Shown here: positions 45,651-57,022 of the stretch, piece by piece
Numbering within the stretch: the stretch's first letter is position 1
How the letters are laid out: the number at the start of each line of letters is the position of its first letter
Source of the DNA: Zygaena filipendulae
Lineage: Eukaryota; Arthropoda; Insecta; Lepidoptera; Zygaenidae
Assembly (NCBI GenBank): GCA_907165275.2
Contig: OU015652.1
Location: 5,905,001 to 5,969,000, forward strand
DNA length: 64,000 nucleotides
Direction: 5' to 3'
Notes under the pieces: model-generated
The model's database searches: none
Told to the model about the DNA's origin: nothing
What the model saw: the letters and a program-made list of their open reading frames with translations, nothing else
Program-made: the position numbers and the translations under genes

Positions 45651-46352
45651 TTCAGTGCGTTAGGTCTTATTCCCGGAATGTCCACTCTGGTCGTTTCGTC
45701 CATTTCCCTAAACGTCCATTTCCCTGAACGTCCACTTTTCGATGTATGAATTGTAAACCTACACAAGCGAGTCCCTACTTGCTCGCTATTGGGTTACTAA
45801 ACTCCCGAATATTATACTAACCGGTTCGCACGGTTTCACCCGCATGAAACGCTTTCATACATTATATCAAATATTTATAACAAATTCAAAATATACCCAT
45901 CGAAATGTAGCCACTGGAATATCATTCTAGGTTAGGTTAGGTTTGTAGGTAGGTACCTACTGCTGACCAAGCTGCGCAAACCGAGCGAGCGTAACGAGCG
46001 TGCCGCGGTAGCCGCTGGCGGCGATGCGCTAAAGACAAATAATGAATCATCATCATAGTTGTCACACTTGTCATCATTTGTCCTTGACGCATCACCGACC
46101 GCTCTGCGGCACGGTCGCTACGCTCGCTCGGCTCGAGAGGCTTGGTCAGCAGTACAAACCCAACCTAAACTTTTTGAAGTCGGTTAAAAACCTAAGCTAA
46201 TCAAAAATATTTTATGGCATGGACGTTCAGGGAAATGAACATTCAGGGAAATGGACGTTTAGGGAAATAGACGTTTAGGGAAATGGACGTTTAGGGAAAT
46301 TGACGAAACGACCGGAGTGGACATTCCGGGAATAAGACCTAACGCACCTGAA
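45651..46352. mobile_element. Fold-back element of about 700 bp with minisatellite arms
   Basis: The outer 45 bp (GTGCGTTAGGTCTTATTCCC, GGAATGTCCACT) is repeated inverted at the right end. The arms continue with 17-bp units GTCCATTTCCCTAAAC: about 2 on the left and 5 on the right (46221-46305). Further in, TACTGCTGACCAAGC and GAGCGAGCGTAACGAGCGTG pair with 46080-46160, and GATGCGCTAAAGACAAATAA pairs with 46066-46092. The left arm carries an extra segment at 45736-45928 that includes a Helitron-like fragment. Confidence 0.75.
46221..46305. repeat. 17-bp minisatellite (GGACGTTTAGGGAAAT)
   Basis: Five tandem units with few substitutions, within the right arm of the fold-back element. Confidence 0.85.
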
Positions 46353-48560
46353 TAAGTATTTCAAATAAGCACACTTTATCTATTATAGCGATCATTTATG
46401 GGTACGGTATTTTTGTTATTGGCAAATTGTAGATATTATCCGTTCGTTTACTTAATGGCGTCGTCACAGCTGAGTCAAATAGTATCTATAGCCATGTATG
46501 TATAGCCATGTATGAGCTCCACTATACAACCCATTTTCTGTTCTGTACGGTTTGTATCTGAACAAATTATACAATTTGCCTGCGACATGTAAATAGTACA
46601 GTGGTTATCGTTATTAAATTAAAAGATGAGATCTCACCTAATAAGTAGGCATAATAAAGAAGTTAAGTACACTCGTTTATTATGATATAGAGATGGAAAG
46701 GGCCTTACCTGGAGAGCTCTTTGCGTCATTAGGAGCCGGTTCCCATTATGGACAGATCCCGTAATGGAGCCGACTTATGATACGAGTGCGTCGCGCACAC
46801 TCTCGCCCCGCGCTAATGGCTGCAGACTAATATTGTTACGTTTCTTAATTAAGTCGAGCTTTACTCATACTCTACGTACCTATATATCGACAGAAGCGAA
46901 CTAGCAAATTGTGTAGAGGTCTCAGAATATAATTTAAGTTTTTTTTTTAATCCATTATGTTTAAGAGATTTATGTAAACTGAATTTAATTTAATTTGATT
47001 TTTATAGTTTATTTTATAAGCAGTGGATAACCATTTTATAAATGATACTTATTTGTTATCTTACGTTATATATTGATATAATAAATTATAGAAATAATTA
47101 CGATAATTGACCTGGATAAACTACTGGTAAATGTTTCGCAAATATAAACAAAATTATCATATTATATGCATTAGTTTATGTGTACCTATTTATTTTTTTA
47201 CTTAGTTAGGTTAAACATAACGTCAAAACATTTTTTGTAACTGAGTACCTATTTTTAAAATCAATAGGGATATTGATTTAAAAATAAAAATATAATACTA
47301 ACATACATAACTAACAATCTTTGTAGATCATCAACCTAAGTTTCTTTTTAACTGGTTAAAGATCTGGGAAAATCTGAGACCACGCGAAGTTAATACGGAC
47401 GTAGCTAGAAATAATTTTTAATAGGTACATTACATACTTTCCTACGTGTATATTTAGTATTGTCAACGGCTAGGTACGTTCCAAAGCTTCAGTTGTCTGC
47501 GTATAGGTAAGTACTCACTCCCTGGCGCTGCATTTACTTAGGTACAAAGGAAAATTTCACGATTGCAGCGCGCGATGGGAGTTTCAAAAAATTCTGCGCA
47601 GACTTCCTTCTAAGGAATAACTTTCCATTATAATTCTACGCCGAGGAATATACAAAAGTTTGAAACATCTATTACGCCAGACGAGATTACTTTTCTAGCT
47701 CTCGTTTCGAGTTTTCCTAACATCAAGTTCTTTTTGAATCGGAGAAAATGGTGGGTAAGAGATAGTATTCTTTTGATATTGTACCTATGCGACCAACAAA
47801 TGGTCCGCTAATGTAACTTGGAGATTTTAAATTAATAATAAATTATTATATTACTAATTCTAAAATGTACCTATTATAGGTAGGTACTTATATATTGATC
47901 TTCGTTAATCTTTATCAAACATGGAAGTAGGTCAAAAATATTAAGTGGTATTTAGTCATTATCATAATATCAGCCAAAAGACGTTCACTGCTGGACACAG
48001 GCCTCCACCAAGGATCTGGAACTAAATCTAAATCTTCTGAACTACAGATAGATTTTGGAAATCGTCGCTTCCGATTCTTAATGTTAAGAATCCCTGCATT
48101 ATTTTATTTTGAATATCAATGCACTTTTCCTCTAGCCGGTAATATTATTCACCTAACTTTAATTAAGTAGGTATTAGTTAAGAATAAGAAATGAATCTAA
48201 TGAGTTGAAAAAGAGATTATATCAATTTAAACGTTTAATTCTACTGTAGTACCTAATGTATTATACCTACTTGGACACACCGATGTTAATCAATTACAGT
48301 GATGTGGGCTCGGTTTGTAGCATTTAGTGGATGGACTAAATGGGAAATCTATCAACTTACCAGTTACCTACCTATTACCTACTCAAGTTGGAGAGCGCGT
48401 ATGTATATTTGTATAATGTAGGTATCTAGCTACAAAGTTCGTTTTAAGAGTATAAAGGTTTTAACATTTATATTATAAGTAGTAAGATTGAAGACATTGA
48501 TTTTTAGACTTTATGACTATTGTAGGTACCTACAATAAGTACCTATATATGTAATTCACT
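46353..48560. other. No gene seen; LINE/SINE fragment
   Basis: Mostly AT-rich. The region around 47970-48020 (minus strand GGAGGCCTGTGTCCAGCAGT, GAACGTCTTTTGGCTGA) matches, from memory, the widespread 3' end of RTE-type elements in insects. Confidence 0.5.
47970..48020 (-). mobile_element. RTE-type LINE (or derived SINE) 3' fragment
   Basis: TGGAGGCCTGTGTCCAGCAG and ACGTCTTTTGGCTGATATTA on the minus strand are followed by an ATGATAATGA-like tail. Confidence 0.5.
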
Positions 48561-48731
48561 TGTTACTTGGGTAGCAGAGTAATATAAAAGTCAGGTGAAA
48601 AAGGTAAGATTAATATATTATAGTTTCAAAAGGAATGACATACAACAATGATCAAACAAAAGAATGTGTATAAAAATATTTAAATATCAAATTGACAGTG
48701 TTCTCAGTATAAACATAAAAGAGTTTTAACA
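48561..48731 (-). repeat. copia 3' LTR (171 bp)
   Basis: Minus strand starts TGTTAAAACTC directly after a G7 polypurine tract and ends CCAAGTAACA. TG...CA termini. Confidence 0.85.
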
Positions 48732-48921
48732 CCCCCCCGTAATGAGAACACCCTGTATATACACATTATAATACAAGTAAAAAGACAGTATCAAAATTCA
48801 CTATACACTTATCACTAGCACTGAAATAATAAAAACAACATCCTGTACATATAAACACATCACTAAACTATACACACCCTATATACATACAATATGATCT
48901 AAAGACATACAAAACCTAGAA
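48732..48921 (-). other. copia 3' untranslated internal region and polypurine tract
   Basis: 190 bp between the stop codon and the 3' LTR. It ends in GGGGGGG, the probable plus-strand primer. Confidence 0.75.
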
Positions 48922-51900
48922 CTAGCCTAAACCTAAAGAATTTGTACATTTAAAATGTTTCAGTTTCGGCAAGGGTTTTGTCAAAATGTCTGCGACCATG
49001 TCATTTGTGGGTATGTATTTGACTTGTATGTCGTGGTGTGATAGTGAGTCTCTAATGAAGTGATGTTTGATGTCAATGTGTTTAGTACGTGCGTGATAGG
49101 TGTTATTATGAGCTAGTTTGAGTGAACTTTGATTGTCGGTATGAATGATTATGGGATGAGTGACCGAGAATACTTCACTGATGAGCGTCTTTAAATATAT
49201 GGCCTCTTTACAAGCTTCAGCCAAAGCCATATATTCAGCTTCTGTTGTGGAAAGTGCAACTGTTCGCTGTTTGCGAGCTTCCCACGACACAGGTGCACCG
49301 CTCATCAGGAAGGTGAATCCAGTGAATGATCGACGGTCCACAAGATTGCTTCCATAATCGGCGTCAGCGTAACCTACTGGGTAAGAGTGGTCACCGTGTT
49401 TGAAGTGAAGTCTGAGTTCCTTCGTACCCTTAAGGTATCTAAGGACTCGCTTAGCGGCCTTCCAGTGTACCCCCCCGTAATGTGCATTGAACTGAGATAG
49501 GTACGAGACCGTGTGGGCAATATCAGGTCTTGTACATATAGAAATGTACATTAATGAGCCGATAAGCTCCTGATATGGGACTTCTAGATTTTCTTCTTCC
49601 TTTTCCGGAACAGTGAGTTTTAACCCAAGTTCCATTGGCGTAGTGACCGAGATCGCGTCGCTCATACCGAACTTGTCTAGTAATTTTTCGATATATTTTG
49701 TCTGATCGAGGGTTATACTGCCTTCACTTTGTACGACTCTCATACCGAGGCAGTCTTTGACAGGACCGAGATCTTTAATTGTAAACGTCTTTTTGAGTTC
49801 GCTTACAAAATTATCTTTTAAATCACTATTGGTTGTCATAAAAAAGAAATCGTCGACGAACACTGCGATAACGATAAAATCATTAGGTCCGTCTCTTTTA
49901 TAGTAAAGACAGTGTTCTGATGCGGCTTGAGTCAGCGACAGAGCAGCCATCGCTTGGCATACTTTTTTGTTCCATTGACGCGGAGCTTGTTTAAGCCCAT
50001 ATAGGGATTTTTTAAGTAAGCATACTTTCCCCTTTGGATCAGTAGCAAAACCTTCTGGTTGTTCCATATAAATTTCCTCTTCCAGGTCACCGTTTAAAAA
50101 GGCAGTTTCTACATCAAGGTGATGTACTTGTAGCCGATATTGCACAGCAAATGCAAACAAAAGCCTTACTGAAGATAGCCTAGCAACTGGTGAAAAAGTT
50201 TCACCATAGTCTACTCCAGCTATTTGGGTGAACCCTTTGGCTACTAGTCTGGCTTTGTATTTTGTAATGTTCCCACTTGTGTCCTTTTTTATTTTGTATA
50301 CCCATTTACATTTTGTTGTCTTCCTGCCGGATGGTCTATCAACTAGAATCCAGGTTCCATGCTGAATCAATGAATTGTATTCTGCTTTCATCGCTTCTAG
50401 CCACTTGTCTTTTTGCGGATGCTCTGTAACTTCTTTGTAAGTTTCTGGTTCCTGATCTGATGTCATGTAGAGATTCTCCTGATATCTCTCAGGAGGACGC
50501 CTGTCTCGGAGAGGGTATCGTCTTTCAGTTGATGTCTCTACAATGGGTTCAGGTTCAGAAATAATTGGGGAAACTTCATGAGTAAGAGGTTCATCCGGTA
50601 TAGTCAGTTGTTCTAAAGATGGTGACATCTCGGGTTGAGTGTCTTCACTGTCTGACTGTACTTGATGTTGTGGCTGTGAAACTGGTTCTTCATCATTTTG
50701 AATGGGTACAAAGATTACAGATGGTTGTGGTTGGGGTGACTCTTCGTTATGTGAGGAATTTGTATTAGACTCTTCATGCGTTTTATCTTCAATAAACGCT
50801 ACATCTCTAGCAATAATAATCTGCCGAGGATTATTAGGGTCTATTAAGCGATAACCTTTGCTTTCTATAGAATAGCCAACAAAGATACAAACTTTAGTTT
50901 TGGATTCCAGTTTTGAACGCTTTTCTTTGGGTACGAGGACGTGAGCTTCGCAGCCAAAGATTCGCAAGTGAGAAAGGTCGACTTTATTGCCGGTCCATAC
51001 TTCTTCTGGAATCTTGTTATTTAAAGCTTGCGTGGGTGAACGATTTTTTAAATAAATTGCCGTATTTACCGCTTCTCCCCAGTACGCTAAAGGTAAATTC
51101 GAGTCTTTTAGCATAGATCTTGCTTTTTCAATGATCGTTCTATTTACACGTTCTGAAACTCCGTTTTGTTGAGGAGTGTACGGCACCGTGGTTTGGTGCA
51201 CTATACCATTCTCCCTCATAAACGTTATCATGTCGCTATTTACATATTCCCGACCATTATCTGAACGGAGAATTTTAATTTTTTCTCCCGTTTGATTTTC
51301 GACTAAATGCTTAAATTCGACAAACTTTGTGTAAACTTCGGCTTTTGTTTTCAAAAGATATCCAAAAGTTTTACGAGAGTAGTCGTCGGTAAATGTTAAT
51401 AAATATAGGGCTCCGCCCCACGAGTGCGTACTCATAGGTCCGCATAAGTCCGAATGAATAAGTTGTAGGACTTTACTCGATCTACTTTTTGAGCTCTTAA
51501 ACGGTTTCTTTGAAAATTTACCTTGTAGACACGGAATACATGTTCCGTGGTAACTTCCAATATAGTCTAGGCCGATACATTTATTTTTTAATATATCCAT
51601 GCTCTTTGTATTAAGATGGCCAAGACGTCTATGCCAAAGTAGTGCAGACTCTTTGGTGGAAGTATACAAGGAATGCAATTTATTTACATTTAATCTAAAC
51701 ATACCGTTGTGATTCGACCCTGTGGCAATGACGGGATTTGTCACATGACAGCCACCGCTTTGAAATATTGTTGCGCCTTTCGGCGTAAACAATACATCGA
51801 ATCCTTTCTTAACTAAACTACTTACAGATAAAAGATTTGTAGCGAGACCAGGAACATATAATACATTACTAATTTTATTTACACCATCGGAAATATTTAT

Positions 51901-52872
51901 ATTTACAGTGCCCTTACCATGACTCAATAAAGTCTCCTTATTTGCCACAGTGATAGGAGTTACGTGAGGGGACAAGAACTCGAACCACTCTCTCCTGTTA
52001 CTCATGTGGGAGCTTGCGCCGGAATCAAGAAACCAATCTTGTGAACCTGTGGGTGAACGATTAGTGAAACAAGATGAAAGTGTAAATTCGGAAGTATAAT
52101 TTGTACAGACATTTGACGAAACCGAAACATTCTTGTTTTTCTTATTTTTTAGAATCCTACATTCACTCACTATATGCCCTAATTTTTTACAATAGGAACA
52201 AAATTTCTTCTTTGTTTGTTTCTTGGTGCATAGCGCTGTATCTGGAGATCTGCTGGTATCTGCTGAGGACTGTACAGCTCGTGATTCTTCTTTTAGAAGA
52301 GCTGTCACTACATTTTCCGTGGTGATCTTCATATTAGAGTGTTCGATGGCCATAACTAAGGGATGATATTTTTCTGGAAGTCCAGTGAGCATTATAATAG
52401 CTAAGAATTCATCATCCACTTGTGCTCCAATTCCTTGTAGTTCTTGTTGGATAGCTAGTGACTCATTCACATACTGTTGAATCTTTCCTTTGAACGAATT
52501 TGTTAAGAGTTTTTTCATCAGTGCAAGCCTCCTTGTGAGTCCACCATCAGCATAAGCTTTTCGTAAACAACTGAATGTTTCAAATGCGGTTTTTGCTGAC
52601 CTTATAACGGGATAGATGGATTCTTCACAAGATAAACATATTTTCGCACGAGCCTTCTGATCTTTCCGTTTTTGATCAGGGTTGGAGAGGTCAGCGGGTT
52701 TTACAACGACTTCCCACAACTCTAGGTCAGTGAGCATGCATTCTATGGCAAATGCCCATGTGCTGAAGTTAGCTGATCCTTTTAGCTTTGATATGCTTAT
52801 ATTTGTTGAGTTCTGCGCTGTCTGAAAATCTTTTGAAGAATGTGCCGACTGTGAAGTCGATGGAGTATCCAT
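48922..52872 (-). CDS. Copia-type Gag-Pol polyprotein, intact (1316 aa)
   Basis: A single uninterrupted ORF. From the N terminus: a Gag region typical of copia (KGSANFSTWAFAIECML), a CCHC zinc knuckle C-x2-C-x4-H-x4-C (about residues 223-236), the aspartic protease WFLDSGASSHMS (about 282), and an integrase with an HHCC finger (HRRLGH about 413, C-x2-C) and a catalytic core (HSDLCGPM, FTDDYSR, later YTPQQNGVSER). Then come reverse transcriptase (KCKWVYKIK, ARLVAKGFTQ, DVETAFLNGDL) with the active site FVDD instead of YVDD (about 1005-1008), and RNase H (YADADYG, DRRSFTGF, STTEAEYMAL, HIDIKHHFIRD). All catalytic acidic residues that I can identify are present. The order PR-IN-RT-RH defines copia. 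The start ATG at 52872 follows the PBS by 63 bp, as expected for an internal region without a separate gag. Confidence 0.97.
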   Translation of the reverse strand: MDTPSTSQSAHSSKDFQTAQNSTNISISKLKGSANFSTWAFAIECMLTDLELWEVVVKPADLSNPDQKRKDQKARAKICLSCEESIYPVIRSAKTAFETFSCLRKAYADGGLTRRLALMKKLLTNSFKGKIQQYVNESLAIQQELQGIGAQVDDEFLAIIMLTGLPEKYHPLVMAIEHSNMKITTENVVTALLKEESRAVQSSADTSRSPDTALCTKKQTKKKFCSYCKKLGHIVSECRILKNKKNKNVSVSSNVCTNYTSEFTLSSCFTNRSPTGSQDWFLDSGASSHMSNRREWFEFLSPHVTPITVANKETLLSHGKGTVNINISDGVNKISNVLYVPGLATNLLSVSSLVKKGFDVLFTPKGATIFQSGGCHVTNPVIATGSNHNGMFRLNVNKLHSLYTSTKESALLWHRRLGHLNTKSMDILKNKCIGLDYIGSYHGTCIPCLQGKFSKKPFKSSKSRSSKVLQLIHSDLCGPMSTHSWGGALYLLTFTDDYSRKTFGYLLKTKAEVYTKFVEFKHLVENQTGEKIKILRSDNGREYVNSDMITFMRENGIVHQTTVPYTPQQNGVSERVNRTIIEKARSMLKDSNLPLAYWGEAVNTAIYLKNRSPTQALNNKIPEEVWTGNKVDLSHLRIFGCEAHVLVPKEKRSKLESKTKVCIFVGYSIESKGYRLIDPNNPRQIIIARDVAFIEDKTHEESNTNSSHNEESPQPQPSVIFVPIQNDEEPVSQPQHQVQSDSEDTQPEMSPSLEQLTIPDEPLTHEVSPIISEPEPIVETSTERRYPLRDRRPPERYQENLYMTSDQEPETYKEVTEHPQKDKWLEAMKAEYNSLIQHGTWILVDRPSGRKTTKCKWVYKIKKDTSGNITKYKARLVAKGFTQIAGVDYGETFSPVARLSSVRLLFAFAVQYRLQVHHLDVETAFLNGDLEEEIYMEQPEGFATDPKGKVCLLKKSLYGLKQAPRQWNKKVCQAMAALSLTQAASEHCLYYKRDGPNDFIVIAVFVDDFFFMTTNSDLKDNFVSELKKTFTIKDLGPVKDCLGMRVVQSEGSITLDQTKYIEKLLDKFGMSDAISVTTPMELGLKLTVPEKEEENLEVPYQELIGSLMYISICTRPDIAHTVSYLSQFNAHYGGVHWKAAKRVLRYLKGTKELRLHFKHGDHSYPVGYADADYGSNLVDRRSFTGFTFLMSGAPVSWEARKQRTVALSTTEAEYMALAEACKEAIYLKTLISEVFSVTHPIIIHTDNQSSLKLAHNNTYHARTKHIDIKHHFIRDSLSHHDIQVKYIPTNDMVADILTKPLPKLKHFKCTNSLGLG

Positions 52873-52935
52873 TGCACTTTTCTTAACCTTTTTAAAAGAC
52901 TTATTTGAGACCTATAACCACTTATCAGTTATTTC

Positions 52936-52950
52936 CTGGGCCCATAACCA
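52936..52950 (-). other. copia primer-binding site
   Basis: Minus strand TGGTTATGGGCCCAG, the initiator-tRNA-Met internal-fragment PBS known from Drosophila copia, 2 nt from the LTR end. Confidence 0.8.
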
Positions 52951-52952
52951 CT

Positions 52953-53077
52953 TGTTACTTGGGTAGCAGAGTAATATAAAAGTCAGGTGAAAAAGGTAAG
53001 ATTAATATATTATAGTTTCAAAAGGAATGACATACAACAATGATCAAACAAAAGAATGTGTATAAAAATATTTAAAT
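52953..53077 (-). repeat. copia 5' LTR, truncated (125 bp)
   Basis: Identical to 48561-48685. The outer 46 bp including the terminal TG is replaced by unrelated sequence (TTTACTTAATTTACGG). Confidence 0.88.
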
Positions 53078-53624
53078 TTTACTTAATTTACGGAATCAAA
53101 AAGTTTTTAAATACATATCTATTATTATTTTTAATAGGTACCAATACAAAAAAAATGAACCGCCACTTACAAGTTTCCGGAAAACGAATTATCACGGGTT
53201 TAAGAATGTTAATTAAACCCGGGTCACAAATTACCTATGTACCTACCTATAGTAGAGTCGGAATTAAGCACGCCCACATAATTACACTCAACACGACTTC
53301 ATTTAAATGAGATTTTAAGAGCAAATGACGAATTGAACGCCAGTGTTGCCACATAATAAAGTGGGAGGTCCCAACTTACAACGCAAAGTAAGTGCATTAG
53401 TTAAAACTTCAACAAAGTTGTCTGCGAACGCCTGCCACCTAATCAAAGCCGCAACTTGGAAGAAAATAACTTCCCAAGTTTCGCTACAGAGACCGTGTCA
53501 GCAGAAGCGGGATCCTCGTAAAATGTGCTCTTTGTGAATATAGTACTTAAGTATAGTAACAAACTAAACAGTAGTTTAGTCACCCATTCACTTGACAATT
53601 AACAAAAATATACACATACCTATT
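53078..53624. other. No feature recognised
   Basis: Two open frames of 64-84 codons lack any domain or family support. Confidence 0.5.
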
Positions 53625-53850
53625 AACCTACTCGCTGTGCCTCCGTTTCACCTGCGTGAAACGCTTTTATACCTACATATAACAACTTATTTCCCGACAT
53701 CCGCTTTAAATTAAACAAAACCTATAATATTTTGCTCCAAGCTTAGCTTAATGTAAGTACCTGTGAAAACCGCATGATAATCCTTTTAGTAGTTCCGGAG
53801 ATTAGGGTGAATAGACATGCGGATTCTAATCTTTTATTTGAGTTAAGATA
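53625..53850 (-). mobile_element. Helitron-like remnant
   Basis: CGTTTCACCTGCGTGAAACG, AAACCGCATGATAATCC and AGTTCCGGAGATTAGGG are family words on the minus strand. Confidence 0.5.
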
Positions 53851-55967
53851 TTAATATTATAATGTAGGCAGGTGTGTATTACCTAGGTGTAATTGCTTTG
53901 GAGACACACAATGCATGCTAAACGTGTGTCTGTTTGTGTTTTAGGTCCTGAAGAAGATCCCCGAGAGTCCTGAAACGGCTCTAGGTAGGTATATCTACTT
54001 ATAATAAGTACGGTGTAGGTAGGTATGTTGTGAATTTTCTTAAAATCCCGGTTAGCACGAGAAACTACAAACTCACAATGACAAGTCTGAAAACTCAGAC
54101 AAGCTAAGTAATTAACGACGAACTTTACAGGAACTTGTTTAATGTTCGAAACCACATGACGCGTGTGGAATAAAATTGTAACAATAAAAGGAAATGCTGA
54201 AAAATGTTCAAAGTTACAAAGGTAACTAACTCTAGGTACCCCTCTGATGTCCTATTCCAAACATGTTTTCTATCATAGGAAAGTGAAATAAAGTTACCGT
54301 TTTGCAATATGAACTCGCATCTTTGATCATAGGAAAAAAAACCGTGATCGATAGTCCATATCGCTGGATGAAAACATTATCTCAAGAAATTCGTATATAT
54401 GTCTTATTTTTGCATTTAAATAAAGAATTAAGGTAGGCGAAAGTACATTGAAGATGAAAATTCTGGGATAATATAGATAATGTTTTATTTTGTATCGAGC
54501 GCATTTTCGAATAAGGTCTCTGAATGTCGTTTAACTCTCCCAATGTTTCCCTTGCCAGCTGACGCAAGCGCAGGACGCATCAGATAATGGTGCGATGCCG
54601 AGGCTCACACCGAGATGCCGACGAAAATGACATCTACACAGGATATTATATGATCAATCTTTTTCCTTCGATCTAACACAGATAATATCAACATAATAAT
54701 AAATGTACCTACCTACCTACTCACTTCCTTTTTGTAAGAGAAATAAATTCACAGAATCATTATACCTAACACAATATAAAAAGAAGATAGATAGTCAAAT
54801 TAATTACATAGGTACCTACAATCTTTTAGTTTCATACAAATTACTTGCATAATATATTCTTTGGTAACAATAAGCGTCTGACTTGCAGAAAGATTTGCGG
54901 TACCTGAATCAGCAGTAACAATAGACCTAAAGCTCAGCACTAATCGCTGAACGCTTTTAAATACAATGAGACGGTTTAACGCTACAGCACGCGCGCGGCT
55001 TTCAAGTCTTGCCTATTGTGAATTTTCTAAGTATTTAAAAAGTCAATAAGTAGGTATCTGTGATGCTGGGGATATAACTCTAGTATGGAGTTAGGTGTAG
55101 TAGGTATAAGTACCTACATATATTCGAATAAGATGTATAAATAGTAAATACAATCGATAGCGTAACGTATCTTTACTACTATCTAAAAAATCACTTTTAT
55201 AAAGAACCTTTTAAAATACCTACACAAAATTTGGTGTCAACTTGTGTGACCGTCAAACAATTCCTTCGTGGGAGCTTATACTAAATACTAAAATAAAAAT
55301 AAGATAGGTAGGTACCTACTAAAGGGGTAGAGAGAAATAAAAAGCTTTGTATTATAATATTTTATTATCTTGTTCGGTGCATGCCAAACGATAGATACAG
55401 AAAACGCTAGATAAAGTTAGAAACAAAAGTATGCACAAACAAGCCATAAAATAAGCGTTTGTGGTGACGAAGATTCATTTATAGATACACCTACGAAACC
55501 TAAACGTCTTAAACTTTCGTCATAAAAGCTGTCAAATTTACGGCGGCAAGCAAAAAGTTTAATAACAACATTGCATAGACAGCAAAATTAAACTCTTTAG
55601 TAGCTCTCCAAAAGCTTCTAAGTTCAGCTGGGCTTTTGAAGTTTAAGTAAATTTTTAGACTTACATAAAAACAAGTTACCAACTGTTCGTGTTTCGAATG
55701 GCGCGTGGCGCGCAAAACTCAACTTTGAAAGACAAATCTCGTGAATTGCCCTCTTCATCGTAGACAAGACGATCCACTCGACTTCCAAAATTTTAGAGCA
55801 GCGATCCGCCCACACTTTAAAGCCAGATTAAAGATGTTTTAATTGCTTGTCGACCATAAATATTTTATAAGTCACTCGTAGGCATAACGTTCATTCAGTT
55901 TTTTTATTTTATTTACCTACTAACAATGATATTTTATTATAGAATGTCTTTGCCTACTAAGAACCGT
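53851..55967. other. No feature recognised
   Basis: 2.1 kb; TACC/TAGG words only. Confidence 0.5.
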
Positions 55968-56265
55968 GCCCCGCGGTCTCACCCGCATGAGTTTCGGAAT
56001 ATCCGCAGGATTTTTTTTTTTCTAAAATAAAAGTAGCCTAAGTTACTCCTTATAACATCAGATATTATCTGCCAATGAAAATCCCGTTAAAATCGCTCCA
56101 GCCGTTTCAGAGATTAGCCGAAACAAACAGACACAAAAATATATATTTTTATTTTATATTTTAAATAAGTTATACCTACCGTGCCTATACATATACTTTT
56201 ATATGCATTTACTGAAAAGCTGTTAATTTGGAATTACAAACAGACCTTCAATCTTATTTATATGT
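55968..56265 (-). mobile_element. Helitron-like repeat, second subfamily
   Basis: CCCCGCGGTCTCACCCGC, AATAAAAGTAGCCTAAGTTA, CCAGCCGTTTCAGAGATTAG and TTTGGAATTACAAACAGACC. Colinear with 21328-21610. Confidence 0.7.
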
Positions 56266-56268
56266 ATA

Positions 56269-57022
56269 AGCTGTCCCCCGTGATTTCATCCGCGGTAATT
56301 TTGGAGTTCCCGCGGGAATTCCGGGAAAAAAGTACTCTACGTCCTTCTTTGTACCCCTGCCAGTAGTTTACGGTGATTCCGGTTCCCGCAATCCGGAGTT
56401 CCCGCGGGAATTCCGGGATAAAAACTATCCTATCTTTTAAGTTGGACCATATTATAAATGGTTACAAAATTTTATCAAAATCTGTTCAGTAGTTTCGGAG
56501 TCCATCGCGGACAAACAACGGGACACGTGATTTATAGTATATACTAGCTGTCCCGCGCGATTTCATCCGCGGTAATTTCGGAGTTCCCGCGGAGGTTGCG
56601 GGAAAAAAGTACTCTATGTCCTTCAGTTCCCGCGGGAATTCCGGGATAAAAACTATCCTATCTTTTAAGTTGGACCGTATTATAAATGGTTGCAAAATTT
56701 TATCAAAATCCGTTCAGTAGTTTCGGAGTCCATCGCGGACAAACAACGTGACACGTGATTTATATATATTAGACTAGCTGTCCCCCGCGATTTCATCCGC
56801 GGCAATTTCGGAGTTCCCGCAGGAGTTCCGGGAAAAAGTACTCTACATCCTTCTTTGTACCCTTGAGTTCTGGAGTTCCCGCGGGAATTCCGGGATAAAA
56901 ACCATCCTATCTTTTAAGTTGGACCATTTTATGAATGGTTACAAAATTTTATAAAAATCCGTTCAGTAGTTTCGGAGTCCATCGCGGACAAACAACGTGA
57001 CACGTGATTTATATATATTAGA
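56269..57022 (-). mobile_element. Head-to-tail triplication of a Helitron-like unit
   Basis: Units start at 56269, 56543 and 56773 with AGCTGTCCCsCGYGATTTCA. Each holds two CCCGCGGGAATTCCGGG-type cores, TCTTTTAAGTTGGACC, GTTCAGTAGTTTCGGAGTCC and GACACGTGATTTATA. Units 2 and 3 are the most alike. Confidence 0.78.

Larger units (their letters stand above)
48561..53077 (-). mobile_element. Ty1/copia LTR retrotransposon, near complete
   Basis: Order on the minus strand: 5' LTR (53077-52953), PBS (52950-52936), Gag-Pol ORF (52872-48922), polypurine tract (48738-48732), 3' LTR (48731-48561). The LTRs are identical over the shared 125 bp, which suggests a recent insertion. The 5' LTR lacks the first 46 bp found in the 3' LTR, and I see no target-site duplication. 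Confidence 0.93.

Noticed and set aside
50913..51116. Plus-strand frames within the copia ORF
   Set aside because: Antisense shadows of the Gag-Pol coding sequence.
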